Positions 1-11,490 of a stretch of 64,000 bases of DNA are shown here, in pieces. Below the pieces are notes generated by a model. It was given only the letters and a program-made list of their open reading frames with translations, searched no databases and was not told the DNA's origin. A program made the translations under genes and the position numbers. Origin of the DNA: Akebia trifoliata (lineage: Eukaryota; Streptophyta; Magnoliopsida; Ranunculales; Lardizabalaceae); contig CM030714.1 of NCBI GenBank assembly GCA_017979445.1, positions 12,995,317 through 13,059,316 on the forward strand, given 5' to 3'. Each line of letters begins with the position of its first letter. The stretch's first letter is position 1.

Positions 1-1344
1 GACTCTAGATTTGTGTCCCTCTATTCATAATGATGTCATCTTTTAAGTTTTCTTAGTTTTTTTTTAGCTTCAATTGCGTCAGTCTTTGAATTCAGTTAGC
101 CATCTTTATTTTTGGGTTTTAGTAAGGTTTGTCAGTTTGTGTTCTTTTTTATTCTAATAAAGAAGCTTTTGATTATCATGTGTGCAATAATGATGTGAAC
201 ATAAAATCTAACATGGGAAATGACTTAAAACTCACTAATCAAATTTGATAAATATTGGAATTAAAGAGTACACTCAAGAAGTGCAAATTGGTGATACATT
301 ATCCTCAGGAGAACATGAGAGCATGGTAAACTTACTTGAGAAATTCAATAATATTTCTTGCATGGTCTCATAAGGATATATAGATGGATCGCATAAAAAT
401 ATAGATCACATAAAAATATAGATCAAGACATATAGTCAAGGGTGAACTTCAAAGTCGAAGATTATTGGTCAAAAATGATATAGCTGAAGGCATCGACAAA
501 GACACTAAGACTTACAAGTGGATCTACCAGGTTTCTCACTCAAAGAGGAGAATTTTCATTCATAAGAGAATAAAAGAGTTTCTCGAAATTTTAGAGTTAG
601 AAAACTCAATCATACTCGATTTCACAAAAGAAGACTGAAGAATATTCATTCTCAAAAGAAGACCTTGCTCGACAGAGCAATTCAGATATCGAATTCCTGA
701 AACTTTGACCAAGTCAAGCAGCATTCACCAAAGGAGGCCTTCTCTGGTCGAACCATTTTCCTGTCTTACCCAAAAAAGAAAAAAAAAACCTTCTTTAGCC
801 CCTCGCAGCCTTTTAAAAGAAAAATAAAAGCAGTAGCCTCTTCTTTTTAAACCATACCGACCAACCTTGGGAGGGAATCTTAGTATGAACTACGTTTTGA
901 CCTGATCCCAAAAGGAAAAGAAGAAATATTTGGGGTACGTAGGCAACCTGAGAAGTTACTTCAGGCCCGGTCATTAAAAGAAAAATGTATTCTCTTAAGG
1001 AAAGTGTCATCCAAAAGAGAAATCTACTATTGAAATGTTCAAAAGAAAAGAATGCCAAACTAAGGGCATTAGAAAAAAGAATGAAAAGAATTGATAAAAA
1101 GAAAAGAATGCCAAACTAGGGGCATTTTAAAAAAAAAAAAAAAAATCAATCAAAATAATTGATAGAAAATAGAGAATATCAAACTAGGGGCATTTTTGGG
1201 AAGTTGAGCCTTATATCTTTTCTTTCTAAACCATATCCTAAGCCCACCTATTAAGTCCTCTTGAAGGCTAATTGACTCGGTTAAGGTGCAGGGAACTGAG
1301 AAGTTGTCGAGTTGGTTATACAAGATCATCAAGAAAAAAAAGAG

Positions 1345-1530
1345 AAGCCCGCTAAGTCGAAAACCTGAAAAGGCGGCTTAGGCAAAATTTAGGGCATAAC
1401 CATAAAAAAGAAAGCCTGCTAGGTTGAAAACCTGAAAAGGCGACCTAGGCAAAAATCAAGGTATCATCAGAAAAAGAAAGAGCAAAGCCCGCTAGATTGA
1501 AAACCTGAAGAGGCGATCTAGGCAAAAATT
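1345..1530 (+). repeat. Three-copy tandem repeat, about 70-bp period
   Basis: Three diverged units share the core 'gttgaaaacctgaaaaggcg', followed by 'cctaggcaaaa' or a close variant. They begin near 1345, 1411 and 1484. The units lie in the noncoding 3' region of the Tat-like element. Confidence 0.8.
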
Positions 1531-2248
1531 AGGGCATCATCAAATGGGAGGAAAGGTCCCGTCAAGAAGAAAAATTCAGAAGGAAGCTTGTGCAGAAACT
1601 GCAGAACCATTCAAGCCACGATATTTGTCTTTTAGCCAAGAGCTCACATCCGACAAAGACAATATTGAAGTCGAAAAAAATCAGAAGTCATCTTGAACAT
1701 TGTAGGATCTTCAAAAGTATGTTTACTTGTTCAAGTGTTCGCTAATGGAAGATGTAGAATCATCAACCACTTTGAAGAGGAAGATCTTTTATTCTAATAT
1801 TTATCAAGATTTTTTAAGTCCAGCTCAAGCATTTTTCAAAAGAAATTCGAAAGAAAATGATCAATTCTTTATTGCACATATGATAATCTTAAGAGTCTTA
1901 AATTTAAGAGAATGTCAGTTCTTCTATCTATCATACATCAGAGTCCATATTTTTCAAGCGTAATCCATTCCATCAGTCTCGTAGTCAAGTCCCAATTAAA
2001 GCCAACCTTGAAACTAGGGGCATTTTTGAAGGTCATTTAATTCCAAAGTTTTTGTTTTAATCACATGATAAAAAGAAAATCATACAAAAGCTTAAAAGTC
2101 CGGCGAAACCCAATGATAATTACGAATCCAGATGCATGATAAGCCAATAAAGGCCTGATCTTTCAAACTTTGAGCTCGATTTTGAATCATATAATCAATT
2201 AATAGGATTGTTTAAGTTCTATAAATCTAAGCCCGAGAAACGTGGCTT

Positions 2249-3030
2249 AGTAAGTTCGAGTCCGAGAAACGAGACTCCAACTTTTTTGAATCATAGAATG
2301 AATGGGCTTGTTGAAGTGCCTATAAACCTAAGTTCGAGTCCGAGAAACGAGACTCCAACTTGTTGAATCATAGAATGAATAGGCTTTTTGAAGTGCCTAC
2401 AAACCTAAGTTCGAGTCCGAGAAACGAGACTCCAACTTGTTGAATCATAGAATGAATAGGCTTTTTGAAGTGCCTACAAACCTAAGTTCGAGTCCGAGAA
2501 ACGAGACTCCAACTTGTTGAATCATAGAATGAATAGGCTTTTTGAAGTGCCTACAAACCTAAGTTCGAGTCCGAGAAACGAGACTCCAACTTTTTGAATC
2601 ATAGAATGAATAGGCTTTTTGAAGTGCCTACAAACCTAAGTTCGAGTCCGAGAAACGAGACTCCAACTTTTTGAATCATAGAATGAATAGGCTTTTTGAA
2701 GTGCCTACAAACCTAAGTTCGAGTCTGAGACTCCGATTTTTGAATCATAGAATGAATAGGCTTTTTGAAGTGCCTACAAACCTAAGTTCGAGTCCGAGAA
2801 GCGAGACTCCAACTTTTTGAATAATATATAGGCTTTTTGAAGTGCCTATAAACCTAAGTTCGAGTCCGAGAAATGAGACTCCAATGTTTTGAATCATAGG
2901 CTTTTTGAAGTGCCTATTAACCTTAGTTCGAGTCCGAGAAACGAGACTTCAATTTTAATAGGATTGTTTAAGTTCCTGCAAACCTTAGCAAGAGTCCGAG
3001 AAACGAGACTCCAGCTTTGTTTGAAATCAT
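2249..3030 (+). repeat. Tandem repeat array, about 78-bp period, about 10 copies
   Basis: Each unit carries 'aagttcgagtccgagaaacg', then 'agactccaact', then an AT-rich half with 'aatcatagaatgaataggc' and 'tttttgaagtgcc'. Units at 2.33-2.71 kb are almost identical. Units towards 3.0 kb are shortened and diverged, which is usual at array edges. A decayed relative of this array occurs at about 28.85-29.6 kb. Confidence 0.9.
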
Positions 3031-3577
3031 ATTGAATTAATAGGATTGTTTAAGTTCCTTAGCCTGAGAAGCTTGGCTACAATAGGCTCCAGTCCGATAA
3101 ATGAGACTCAAACTTTTTCGAACTCTAAAAAGAATTTCAAATAGGATTTAACGAAGTTCCTACAATGTTATAACTCCAATTACCTTTGTTAAACCTTACT
3201 ATGATTGTTTTCGTTGCATAAGTGCATCTCAATTTTGAATCATTATTGTCAGTGAGAGAAGATCTCTAGGACTTGGCACATTTTTACTCAGTTTCACACA
3301 GCATCACACCATTGCACACAAGTACACTTTTGCATTAGTCAGGGAGAATTTTCTAAAATTTGAGGATCTGACATCGTCAGTGAGAGTTCAAGCTCGAGGA
3401 CCTGACAACCTTTTAGTTCGAGGAGAGTTTTACGCTCAAGGATCCGAACACCCTGACGAATTGCTAAATCAGGCTGCAAAATGAATTGTCACTAGCTTTG
3501 GCATTCGGATATCGCACTATCTACCAAAATAGATTTGCTATCTAGTTTGCTTCAACCCTCTGCCAAAGAGGGGCATC

Positions 3578-5350
3578 TGTAGACACCCCATTTTTGCATC
3601 CGCCTGATTAATCAACTCGTCAACCCGATTGCAATGATTCCCAATGATGGATGTGTATTCCATTGCTTTATTTTGTTACCAGATATGTTTCAGAAATCCG
3701 GATGAGGTATCTCGAATTGACAAAACTTAGAAACCACGCTACGCTAGGAAAATACGACCCCAGAAACATAGAAATCATCATCTTGCAAACCAAAAAGAAG
3801 CTTCACGATAAAAATCACTAAAAACTACCAAATTACTAAAATACCCCTAATCTCAAAACAACCCTAGAGCCTACGTTACGCTTAGGAAAACTCTCTCAAA
3901 CACATAAAATAACAAATCGAAACCAAATAAATCATTTCGCCAATTTTAACAGAATTCGACAAAATTACGAAAATGCCCCTCATAAAGTTCACAATCATTT
4001 CACACAAAAAATTTCATAAATAACAAAAACCAATATTTTTATTGAATTCCTTACGAAAAATCGATTCTAAAACATCCTAGAACATTAAAAACCGACTTAA
4101 AACGTGAAAAGTCCTCTCCGGGGGTAAAACGGTAATTTCACAATTTTCATAATTAAAAATTCGAAATTAATAAATAAAATATTAAATAATTAAATTTAAA
4201 CATTAATGAAATTAATTTAAAATTTTGAACCTAAAAAATCGATTAATCGGACTCTCAGGCAAAATTGTTGAGGGTTCGTGGGATATTTCTTTAAGGACCC
4301 CTCCATTTGGGGGTCCAAAGAATTAAAGAAATAATGGGAGGGGTTCTCCAAAAATTAAAGTAAATCAAGCAAGACTGAAGTCAAGGTATTAAAGTCAATC
4401 AAGTGAAACTGAAGTCAAAATTAAAGTCAATTAAGCAAGACTAAAGTCAAGATATTGAAAGTCAATCAATTAAGACTAAAGTCAAAACATTAAAAGTCAA
4501 TCAAATAAGACCAAAAGTCATAATAGAATTATAATTAATTAATAACTCTATCTAATAGAGTTCTAACTAAAAAACAATTCTACCTAAAACAATTTGAATT
4601 AAAACACAATTCTACCTAAAACAGTTCTAATTAAAACACAATTCTACCTAAAACAATTTTAACTAAAACACAACTCTAATTAAAAGATCTCTAATTAAAC
4701 ACTAACTCTATCCAAATCAACCCCTAAAAACATCTATAAATAGAGGTGCTCACACCCTATTTTCGTAAAATCATAAACCCTAAGAGAAGTAGGTCTAGAA
4801 GCTCCCCTAGCCCCCCATAAACCCTAGTTTGGAGCCCCAACTCCTTAACTAACATCCCTCCTTCAATTTTAGTCTAGAAAACACCCAAAAGCCTTCTAAA
4901 AACACCCCCAAATCCGCAACAAACTTGAAGAATTCAGATTCAAAAACAAGGAGATACCTTGCCTCGAAAATCTGAAGACAAATCCGGAAATAGAACGAAG
5001 TAAGGGAGCACGGTACAAGGAGCTCTTTTTGTCAGATCTGAGGGAGTAAAGTCCTTGCATCGGAAAGGTATTTTTTTTTTTCTATTTTTATCTAGGTTTT
5101 AGCAATGTAATTTACTTGGGAGTTTAGTAGAGACCGGCTTTGGCCGGGCGGGATTGGTGCCTAACACCTTCCAATCCCGTAACATGATCCCCGAATTCAG
5201 TTTTCTTGGTTTTAGATTAGTTTTTATCCGTTTAGAGTCATTGAACGGTTCCTAGACCGTAATAACTAGGTGGCGACTCCCAAACCTCAAGGGTCAAAAG
5301 CGGATCCGCGCACCCCGCGGATCGAGGGCGCTTTCAAAAGGGTGCTAGGG
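3578..5350 (+). mobile_element. Tat/Ogre-like LTR (3' LTR, end approximate)
   Basis: The LTR starts tgtagacacccc directly after a polypurine tract. Inside it are AT-rich U3 sequence, a TATA box near 4735 and the phrase 'gggattggtgcctaacacc', which is common in plant Tat-type LTRs. Near 5268-5282 is 'ggtggcgactccc', which resembles the tRNA-Arg-type primer site of such elements. The right boundary is therefore either just before that motif, near 5.27 kb, or further right; I give the outer estimate. A related degenerate LTR lies in the CNGC intron at 29986-32170. Confidence 0.6.
4735..4743 (+). promoter_or_regulatory. TATA box of the Tat-like LTR
   Basis: TATAAATAG stands in the middle of the LTR, followed by CT-rich and C-rich leader sequence. 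This is a standard position for the LTR promoter. No transcript data support it here. Confidence 0.5.
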
Positions 5351-5825
5351 TTTTCTTTAAGGTTTCTTGTTAGAGAGGAAAAGAATGTAGGAGAGTTAAA
5401 AATCTGTAAATTTACTTAAGTTTAGTATTTATAGAGTCAACAGGACGTAACGGTTATTTGTTAATTTATTTTAAAAGTCAGTTCTGAGCTCTGATTTTTA
5501 CGTGCTTATAGTCTATTTTGGGTGATTTTTCAATAAAAACTCAATGGTGTCATTAGATTTACAAAATTCTGATCCCACCAAATTATCTTTTTAGGTGGGC
5601 CTCTTAACATACATCTCGAGGATTTTATAACTTTTTCCTCTGAACTTGGATTGACATTTGCTTACAGGTTAAAGTATGTTATTGTACTATTATGGATCTA
5701 ATGATGATGTAATATTTTCCAAAAGATTTGTAAATACAAAATTCGTGCTTTTAAATCCCTAGTTTAAATTATAATTTTTCAAAGATTTTAACTCTAGATT
5801 TTTCCTTGGTATACGAGCTAAAACT
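5351..5825. other. AT-rich spacer without recognisable feature
   Basis: I see no coding frame, terminal repeat or homopolymer tail that identifies an element. The stretch lies between the Tat-like LTR and the 5'-truncated LINE. Confidence 0.4.
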
Positions 5826-6495
5826 TCAGTTTGTTATATGGGGAATTGTCGTCATCATATCTGGGACTACCCCTTGGAGCTCCTTATGGTATCAAGAGTA
5901 TGTGGGATCCAATTGTGGAAACGGTAGGGAAGAGGTTGAACCGGTGGAAGATGAGATATCTTTCTAAGTACGGAAAATCGATGCTACTGAAAGTATCATC
6001 TCTAGCATACTTGTCTAGTTTTGTTTTTGTTTTTGTTTTTTTTATTGGAAATACTTATCTACTTTCTTTCTTTATTCAGCTTACCTAAGCAGGCGGAATT
6101 GAAGTTGGAAAAGATATTTGGGAACTTACTATGGCAGGATAGAATTAAGAAGAAGTATCATCTTGTTTGCTAGAAGAAAGTTTGTCAAACAAAGAAAAAA
6201 CAAGAGGTTTATGGAGTTCAAAAATCTTGGGGTTGTGAATAAGGCATTTTTGGGGAAATGGTTGTGTAAATTTGGGGAAGATCTTGAGAGTTTATGGAGG
6301 AAAGTGGTGGTGGAAAAATTTAGTGTGAAAGAATTCGGGTGGGAAAGTGAAAGTATGAGGGGGGTCTAAGGGTGTGGGGTGGAAAGGAATTCTAGAAATT
6401 CTACCTAATTTTTGGGCTTTGATTTGATTTAGAGCTGGTTATAATCACATAGTTCGATTCTGGGAAGACCTTGATGTGGTGAGGAGTCATTGGGA
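5826..6495 (+). pseudogene. L1-type LINE ORF2, RT C-terminal part (segment 1, interrupted by hAT)
   Basis: Translation of 5831-6040 gives YLGLPLGAPYG and a following KRLNRWKMRYLSKYGKSML-type segment. This is the conserved stretch just after the reverse-transcriptase fingers and palm of plant L1 LINEs. A second frame (6118-6369) gives NKAFLGKWLCKFGEDLESLW, which matches the next conserved block of the same family. The frame change and stops after 6369 show it is dead. The sequence breaks off at 6495 and resumes at 11491 with the family's next block, so the two segments are one LINE split by a hAT insertion. The 5' part of ORF2 and all of ORF1 are missing, as usual for 5'-truncated LINE insertions. 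Confidence 0.85.
6488..6495 (+). repeat. Left 8-bp target-site duplication of the hAT element
   Basis: The left copy is cattggga and the right copy at 11483-11490 is ggttggga, six of eight bases identical. Eight bases is the hAT-superfamily TSD length, and the LINE reading resumes directly after the right copy. Confidence 0.65.
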
Positions 6496-6570
6496 GTAGT
6501 GTTTTAAAGTATCTAAGGCGTTTTGGGTTTTTGAGGCGAGGAATAAGCCTCAATTATATATATATATGAA

Positions 6571-6944
6571 CAGCGTTATTACGACCCCTATTACGACTCA
6601 CATTGCGACACACCGTTTTGTCTTATATGGGAAAAAATGTTTGGAATATGCTGATTTTTTATGAGGATGATCTCTGTGATGAGGGGATCATCCTGACAAA
6701 AAGTTATCCCATTCCAAAACTTCTAACCCCATCAAAATTGATTTACAAAAATTGGACGGTCTATAATTTTTCAACAAAAATTGGACGGTCTAGAAGTTTC
6801 ATAATGAGCTGATTTTTGGCAAGGATGATCTCCTCACCATAGAGATCATCCTCACAAAAAATCAGCCCATTCCAAACATTTTTGCCCATATAAGACAAAA
6901 CGGTGTGTCGCAATGTGAGTCGTAATAGGGGTATACGGAACGTG

Positions 6945-6948
<4 letters not shown>
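6571..6948. mobile_element. MITE with long terminal inverted repeats
   Basis: The left arm (ctattacgactcacattgcg, then acacaccgttttgtc) is repeated in reverse complement at about 6888-6930 (gacaaaacggtgtgtcg, then caatgtgagtcgtaatag). The arms continue inward with lower identity ('gatgatctc' versus 'gagatcatcc'), so the whole 380-bp unit can fold back on itself. It has no coding capacity. It sits inside the 3' part of the hAT element. A (TA)n run directly abuts its right end, so I could not identify a TSD. Confidence 0.8.

Positions 6949-6986
<38 letters not shown>
6949..6986. repeat. TA microsatellite
   Basis: An uninterrupted (ta)n run of about 18 units adjoins the MITE right end. Confidence 0.95.
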
Positions 6987-6989
<3 letters not shown>

Positions 6990-7712
6990 AAGTAAACAAC
7001 CTTCAAGCATCAAATAAAAATTAAACATTAAAAATGTAGGGAAGTAGCAATGTAATATAGTAACAAAATAGCAATGTGTCATCACTCATAGAATATCAAA
7101 CATCAAATAAACAACTATTATAGGCCTAGGAATCAAGTTTTAAGCCCTATTATAAACTAGAGAAGAATTAAAACAATTAAAAATAATCCATCATCTTTAC
7201 TAGTAGGGTCTTCCAAAAGAATCATCATGATATCGGATTCCTCTATCATTTTCTGAACCTGTCTCTATGTCTTCATAATCCTCTTCATCTATCAAATGCA
7301 ATGGGTTGGTTGTTTTACCTTTTCCTTTTCTTGCATCTAAATAAATTCAAAATTATCATAATTACTATAAAATAGAGTTGAAGAAAGCTTGAAATTATGT
7401 ACAACTTGTATAAAAATAAGTGTAAAAGTTAAAAACAAGTTAACAACATAGACTAAACTAATTAATTGCTTACCTCTTGTCTTATGCTGAGTCATTGGTC
7501 ATTTTCTCTTCCTAGTATGATGTGGTCTGAGATTGTGGAATTGAAGAGAGTACCATTTCAATGTCTTCATCTTTGCCTTCGACTTCCTCACCCTTGTGGG
7601 CCTCGTCTTCATCAACCTCATGATCCCCATCCTCATGACTATGGTCTACTAGCCACTCATCATCTGACTCACTTTGCTCTACCAACAATGAATCTTCATC
7701 TGTTTTTTCTCT

Positions 7713-8687
7713 CAAACTACTCCAAATGGTCGATCTAATAGTGAAGGCACAACTATGAATATAAGAGGGTCACGGGTCAAACTGGGACACGATACGTAAG
7801 CATGTGATACTCAGGAACGGAGGCAAATAACACAACACTCAACACTCCCCCTCACCCATAAGGGTGGAAAATTTCCTCAAGGAGACTCGAACATGTGACT
7901 TATACGAACCTAGCATTTTGATACTATATTAACAATCATTTACCCCAAAAAACTAATCTTTTGGAGCAGGGGAGAACTATCAATATAAAAGGGTCACAAG
8001 GCTTAACTAGGGTATGACTCACCTAAGAGTGGAGGAAAATATACAATCAACATTGTTAACCAACCAATTACTCCAAAAGACAGATCTTTTGGAGAGGGGG
8101 AAAAATATGAATATAAAAGAGTCACGGGACTTAACTAGGGTCTGACTCACCCGAGAGTAGAGGAAAATATACACTCAACACTCCTTCTCACCCATAAGGG
8201 TGGAAAGATTCGAACCCGTGACCTATACGAACCAGTGCTCTGATACCATGTTAACAACCATTTATCCCAAAAGACCAATCTATTGAGAAATTCCCTTGAG
8301 GAGATTCGAACCCATGACCTATATGAACCTGCCGCTTCGATACTATGTTGGCAGCCATTTACCCCAAAAGAACGATCTGATGGAAAAGATACAACAGTGA
8401 ATATAAGAGGGTCACGGGTCAAACTAGGGCACAATATGAGAGCATGTGACACCCTAGAGTGGAGGCGAACAACACAACACTCAACACTCCCCCACACCCA
8501 TAGACTCATACTCGTGACTTATACGAACCTAGCGCTTTAATACCATGTTAACCAACCAACTATTCCTAAAGACCGATCTAATGGGGAAGGTGCAACTATG
8601 AATATAAGAGGGTTATGGGTCAAACTGGGACACGATATGTGAGCACATGATACATGGGAGCGAAGGCAGATAACACTACACTCAACA
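7713..8687 (-). mobile_element. TRIM (miniature LTR retrotransposon), tandem LTR-internal-LTR array
   Basis: On the minus strand, units of about 141 bp begin TGTTGAGTGT and end near GGTTGTTAACA. They alternate with internal domains of only 59-82 bp. Each internal domain starts with a primer-binding site for initiator tRNA-Met (TGGTATCAGAGC or a variant) and ends with a polypurine tract (gggtgagggggag). Clear LTRs are 8546-8687 and 8346-8486. Further, partly deleted LTRs end near 8180, 8051 and 7844. Internal domains are at 8487-8545, about 8181-8248 and 7845-7926. The unit has no coding capacity. PBS, PPT and short LTRs together define a TRIM. The multimer probably arose by unequal recombination between LTRs. 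It lies inside the hAT transposase gene. Confidence 0.8.
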
Positions 8688-9756
8688 TCAATTTCAATTT
8701 TCTTTGCCTTAGCTTCCTATTGTAAATGACATATACTAAGGAATTGAGTCTAGATTGCTCTAATCGATTTCTTTTCTTAGTGCGCACCTATTGATGAAGA
8801 AAATAAATATGTAAAGTAACACTATAATTGACGTCAACAAGAGGTAAGTATGATAAATTACCTAATTAAATGCACTTTAATTTCTTTCACACCCTAAAAA
8901 TGTGCATGTAAGGCTCAAGATTCTCATGGCAAAACTTGTCAATGCCAGTATCGCATCTCTATAAGCAATCCACCAATTTGCTATCACATAATTGACATTA
9001 ACAAGATATAAATATAATAAAATATTGAAATGTTAAAAAGTTAACTTATTGCTTGACATAATTAGAACTTAGAAGTAAAAAACTATGTTTAAAAATTTAC
9101 CAAGACTACGCTTGTTTCGAGTAGATATTGCTTGATTGAGACCAAAGAAGTCTTTCTTATGTATAAAATCATCAATCTACAAGTGAGCCTCTTCTCTTTT
9201 TGGATCTACAATCAACTTCTTCATACAATTATACAATCCATACTTGACTTCATGGTAGGTAGATAAGTTAAGCTCATTATGGTATTGGGGGTTCAAGTAA
9301 TATGCTGCAACATGAAGATGTTGATGCAACTGAAAGTCCCACCTCTGATCAACTATCTTTCATATGGGTTTGTATTTATCTTCATCACCACCTAAGTTTT
9401 TTGCAATGTCTTCTTTTGCAGCATCCATAGACCCATAAATGAAATCCATTACCGACATTTTCTCTGAATCCACCCTTCTTAAAACACTTACTAAGGGCTT
9501 CGTGGTCTTCATTGCAAAAGCAATATCAAACCAAAAACTTGTCTTTCAAAACAAAATCTTTCATTTCTTTTCCTTTTTTCTTCTTTGCCTAAGAACTCGT
9601 AGCCCACTTTTCGTATGCAAATATGGCCTCAAGTGAATGTTTACATTGCATCATACTCTGTAATGTTAAGTAAGCAGTGATGAATCGAGTCACCGCAGGT
9701 CGAACAATCACCTTTTTTGTGTACTTACTCATCAAAGCTAGCACCCATCCGTGGTC
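8688..9756 (-). pseudogene. hAT internal region with eroded transposase
   Basis: On the minus strand, fragments such as VRPAVTRFITAYLTL (about 9680-9720) still align with the region after the DUF659 core. The rest is broken by stops and indels, and no open frame longer than about 65 codons makes sense. Confidence 0.5.
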
Positions 9757-11225
9757 TTAAAAAAAAAATTTCATCTTTGTTGTATTCTTTAATCCAAGAG
9801 TATGTCTAGGTAGCTCATCAATCTCCTCAAACTTCAAGTCGATACAATGGATTGCACACGAAGTCCAATATAGTCTCTTTCTCTTATTCATTAACATTAC
9901 CCCGGCGACCTTCATAATAGAAGCATTGTCTGTAACAACCTGCACAACTCACTCCTCCCCAACCTCCTCAACAACCGTATCTAACAATTCGAACATCAAA
10001 TTAGCATCTTTAACAGCATCAGATGCATCGATAAATATCAAGAACACACTCCCTTCAAGATTATTAATGAGGAAGTTGGTCAATTGTCTTCCATGATTAT
10101 CCTTCCAACCATTTGCTATAATGGTAACCCCCAATTGTATTCGAGTTTTCTTGTAAATATCCATCATCTTATCTACAATTTTCACATCTTCTTTTAAAAT
10201 CAAAGTACGCATTTCATGTGCAATTTGTGGCTTCAAATCCCTCACATAACTACCAACTGGGCGTGTCATGTTGACAAAAGATGGACTATTAGATACATTA
10301 AAAGAAATTTTCAAAAAAAAAAAAACAAAACTCCCAATGCCAAGCAAACTTGGATTCTCAATTCTTTTTTATTTTTCATCGGATTCATAGGAGCATTTTG
10401 GGGCAATGGATTTCCACCATCTTCGTCAACATTAACAACATACCTATCCATAGGTCCCCTAATCCCCCTTGAAGAAACAATTCCAAACTTTGAATAATCT
10501 ACCCCGTACTACTACTACTTCCTCCAATACCTGGTGTCGAGCCAACATCTTCTATAGGGCCACCAAAATATGCCCCCTTCATTAGCCAAATTTTCAAAAT
10601 GTCTTTGGGTCTTGGTCTTTTTTTCTTGCCCCTTCACTAAATAATATTTCATTTCCTTCTTCACATCTTTGGGTACATGTGGGCATGGAGCAACATTTTT
10701 TCTAGTACACTCAAAGTGATCTTTCAACCTCTTGACTCCCTCATTATCATTTTAGAACAATATAGGCATTTTATGTACACATAAGCTCTTGCCCCACCTA
10801 AACTAGGTCCATCAACTTCAACCCCATGCTTTCAAGTACGGTTTTTTCTATTAGCCCCGCCTTTTTGCCCTTCTTTACCACTTCTTCTAGGCATTTCTAT
10901 CAACCACCATCATAAATAGGTAGAATATAACCAAAATAATAATAATAATAATCAAACGCAAAAACAAGAGAGAAATATGAGTTTTTGAAAAAAAAAAAAA
11001 AAGGTAAGAAATTCAAGAATAAGTCACATACCTCAAAATCATAGAAAATCCTTGATTTCATGGTTTTATTTTATCACAATCCTTGTAAGAAAATTGTAGG
11101 AATCGACGGATTCAAATTCAGATGAGTATTGGAGCCTCTAAAGAGATTTTAGGATTTTCAAGAGAGATCACTTGATAATCTAAATTTAGAAGACAAAAAG
11201 CACTTCTATTTAGTAAAGTTATGTA

Positions 11226-11253
11226 AAAAAGGAACACTGGGGGGGGGGGGGGT
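11226..11253 (+). repeat. Poly-G homopolymer near the hAT end
   Basis: A run of about a dozen G residues lies near 11240, in a noncoding stretch between the hAT transposase 5' side and the right terminus. The length may be affected by sequencing error. Confidence 0.7.
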
Positions 11254-11490
11254 ATTTGTGTAAAATAAAGCAAGAAAACAAAAAAACTTCAATTTTTTTG
11301 ACCCATGGAATTGGATTCTATTCCACCAATTTAGGCGTAAGCCTTAATGTATATTGAGACATGAGGCAAAAGGCGTACACCTTATACCTTTGAGGCATAC
11401 ACCTCACTAAAGTTGGTTGAGGCTTAAGTCTCAAGGCATGAAACCTATGCCTCTCCTTGAAGCGTACGATTTTTAATATACTGGTTGGGA

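Larger units (their letters stand above)
1..3577 (+). mobile_element. Tat/Ogre-like gypsy element, 3' internal noncoding region (partial)
   Basis: This stretch has no credible coding frame. It contains A-rich spacers, recurring phrases such as 'ggggcattttt', a three-unit repeat near 1.35-1.53 kb and a roughly 78-bp array at 2.25-3.03 kb. It ends in a purine-rich tract (agaggggcatc, about 3567-3577) directly before an LTR start (tgtagacacccc). Long noncoding regions rich in tandem repeats between pol and the 3' LTR are typical of plant Tat/Ogre gypsy elements. The polypurine tract followed by the LTR on the plus strand gives the orientation. The pol genes would lie left of the window. The family assignment is inferred from architecture, not from protein. 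Confidence 0.6.
7205..10890 (-). pseudogene. hAT transposase (BED finger + DUF659), degenerate
   Basis: Read on the minus strand. A BED-type zinc-finger region lies at about 10515-10890, with the conserved phrase NVAPCPHVPKDVKKEM. The DUF659 core lies at 9757-10347, including LILKEDVKIVD, NGWKDNHGRQLTNFLI, FIDASDAVKDA, LLDTVVEEVGEE, VVTDNAS and AIHCIDL, which are hallmarks of plant DUF659 hAT proteins. An in-frame TGA separates EEVGEE from VVQVVTDNA at about 9948. From 9.7 to 8.7 kb only scattered matches remain. An acidic C-terminus at 7472-7712 joins another acidic segment at 7205-7338 through an apparent intron: donor gtaagc on the minus strand near 7472, acceptor tttatttag near 7339. Between 7713 and 8687 the gene is interrupted by TRIM sequence. 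It is an inactive transposase, not a host gene. Confidence 0.8.
6496..11482 (-). mobile_element. hAT superfamily DNA transposon (DUF659/BED type), about 5 kb, inactive
   Basis: The element interrupts a LINE and is bounded by an imperfect 8-bp TSD. The left end (gtagtgttttaaa, then aaggcg) and the reverse complement of the right end (agtatattaaaaat, then gcttcaagg) form imperfect terminal inverted repeats of the hAT type, rich in 'aggcg' motifs. Inside, on the minus strand, is a degenerate transposase with a BED finger, a DUF659 core and an acidic C-terminus. A MITE (6571-6948), a TA microsatellite and a TRIM array (about 7713-8687) were added later. Stops in the transposase indicate it is non-autonomous now. 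Confidence 0.8.

Noticed and set aside
2249..3030. Regular 78-bp repeat array as a CRISPR-like locus
   Set aside because: The units are contiguous with no unique spacers, and the setting is a plant retroelement. It is a plain tandem repeat.
7466..7738. Plus-strand 90-codon frame
   Set aside because: It is antisense to the acidic C-terminus of the hAT transposase, which has the family features.
8234..8248. tRNA gene or SINE suggested by 'gggttcgaatc'-like B-box and 'tggtatcagagc' in the 7.7-8.7 kb repeats
   Set aside because: The 'tggtatcagagc' motif directly follows an LTR end and a polypurine tract precedes the next LTR, so it is a primer-binding site. No cloverleaf forms.
8147..8540. Overlapping 120- and 85-codon frames on both strands
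   Set aside because: They lie across the LTR and internal domains of the TRIM array, which is noncoding.
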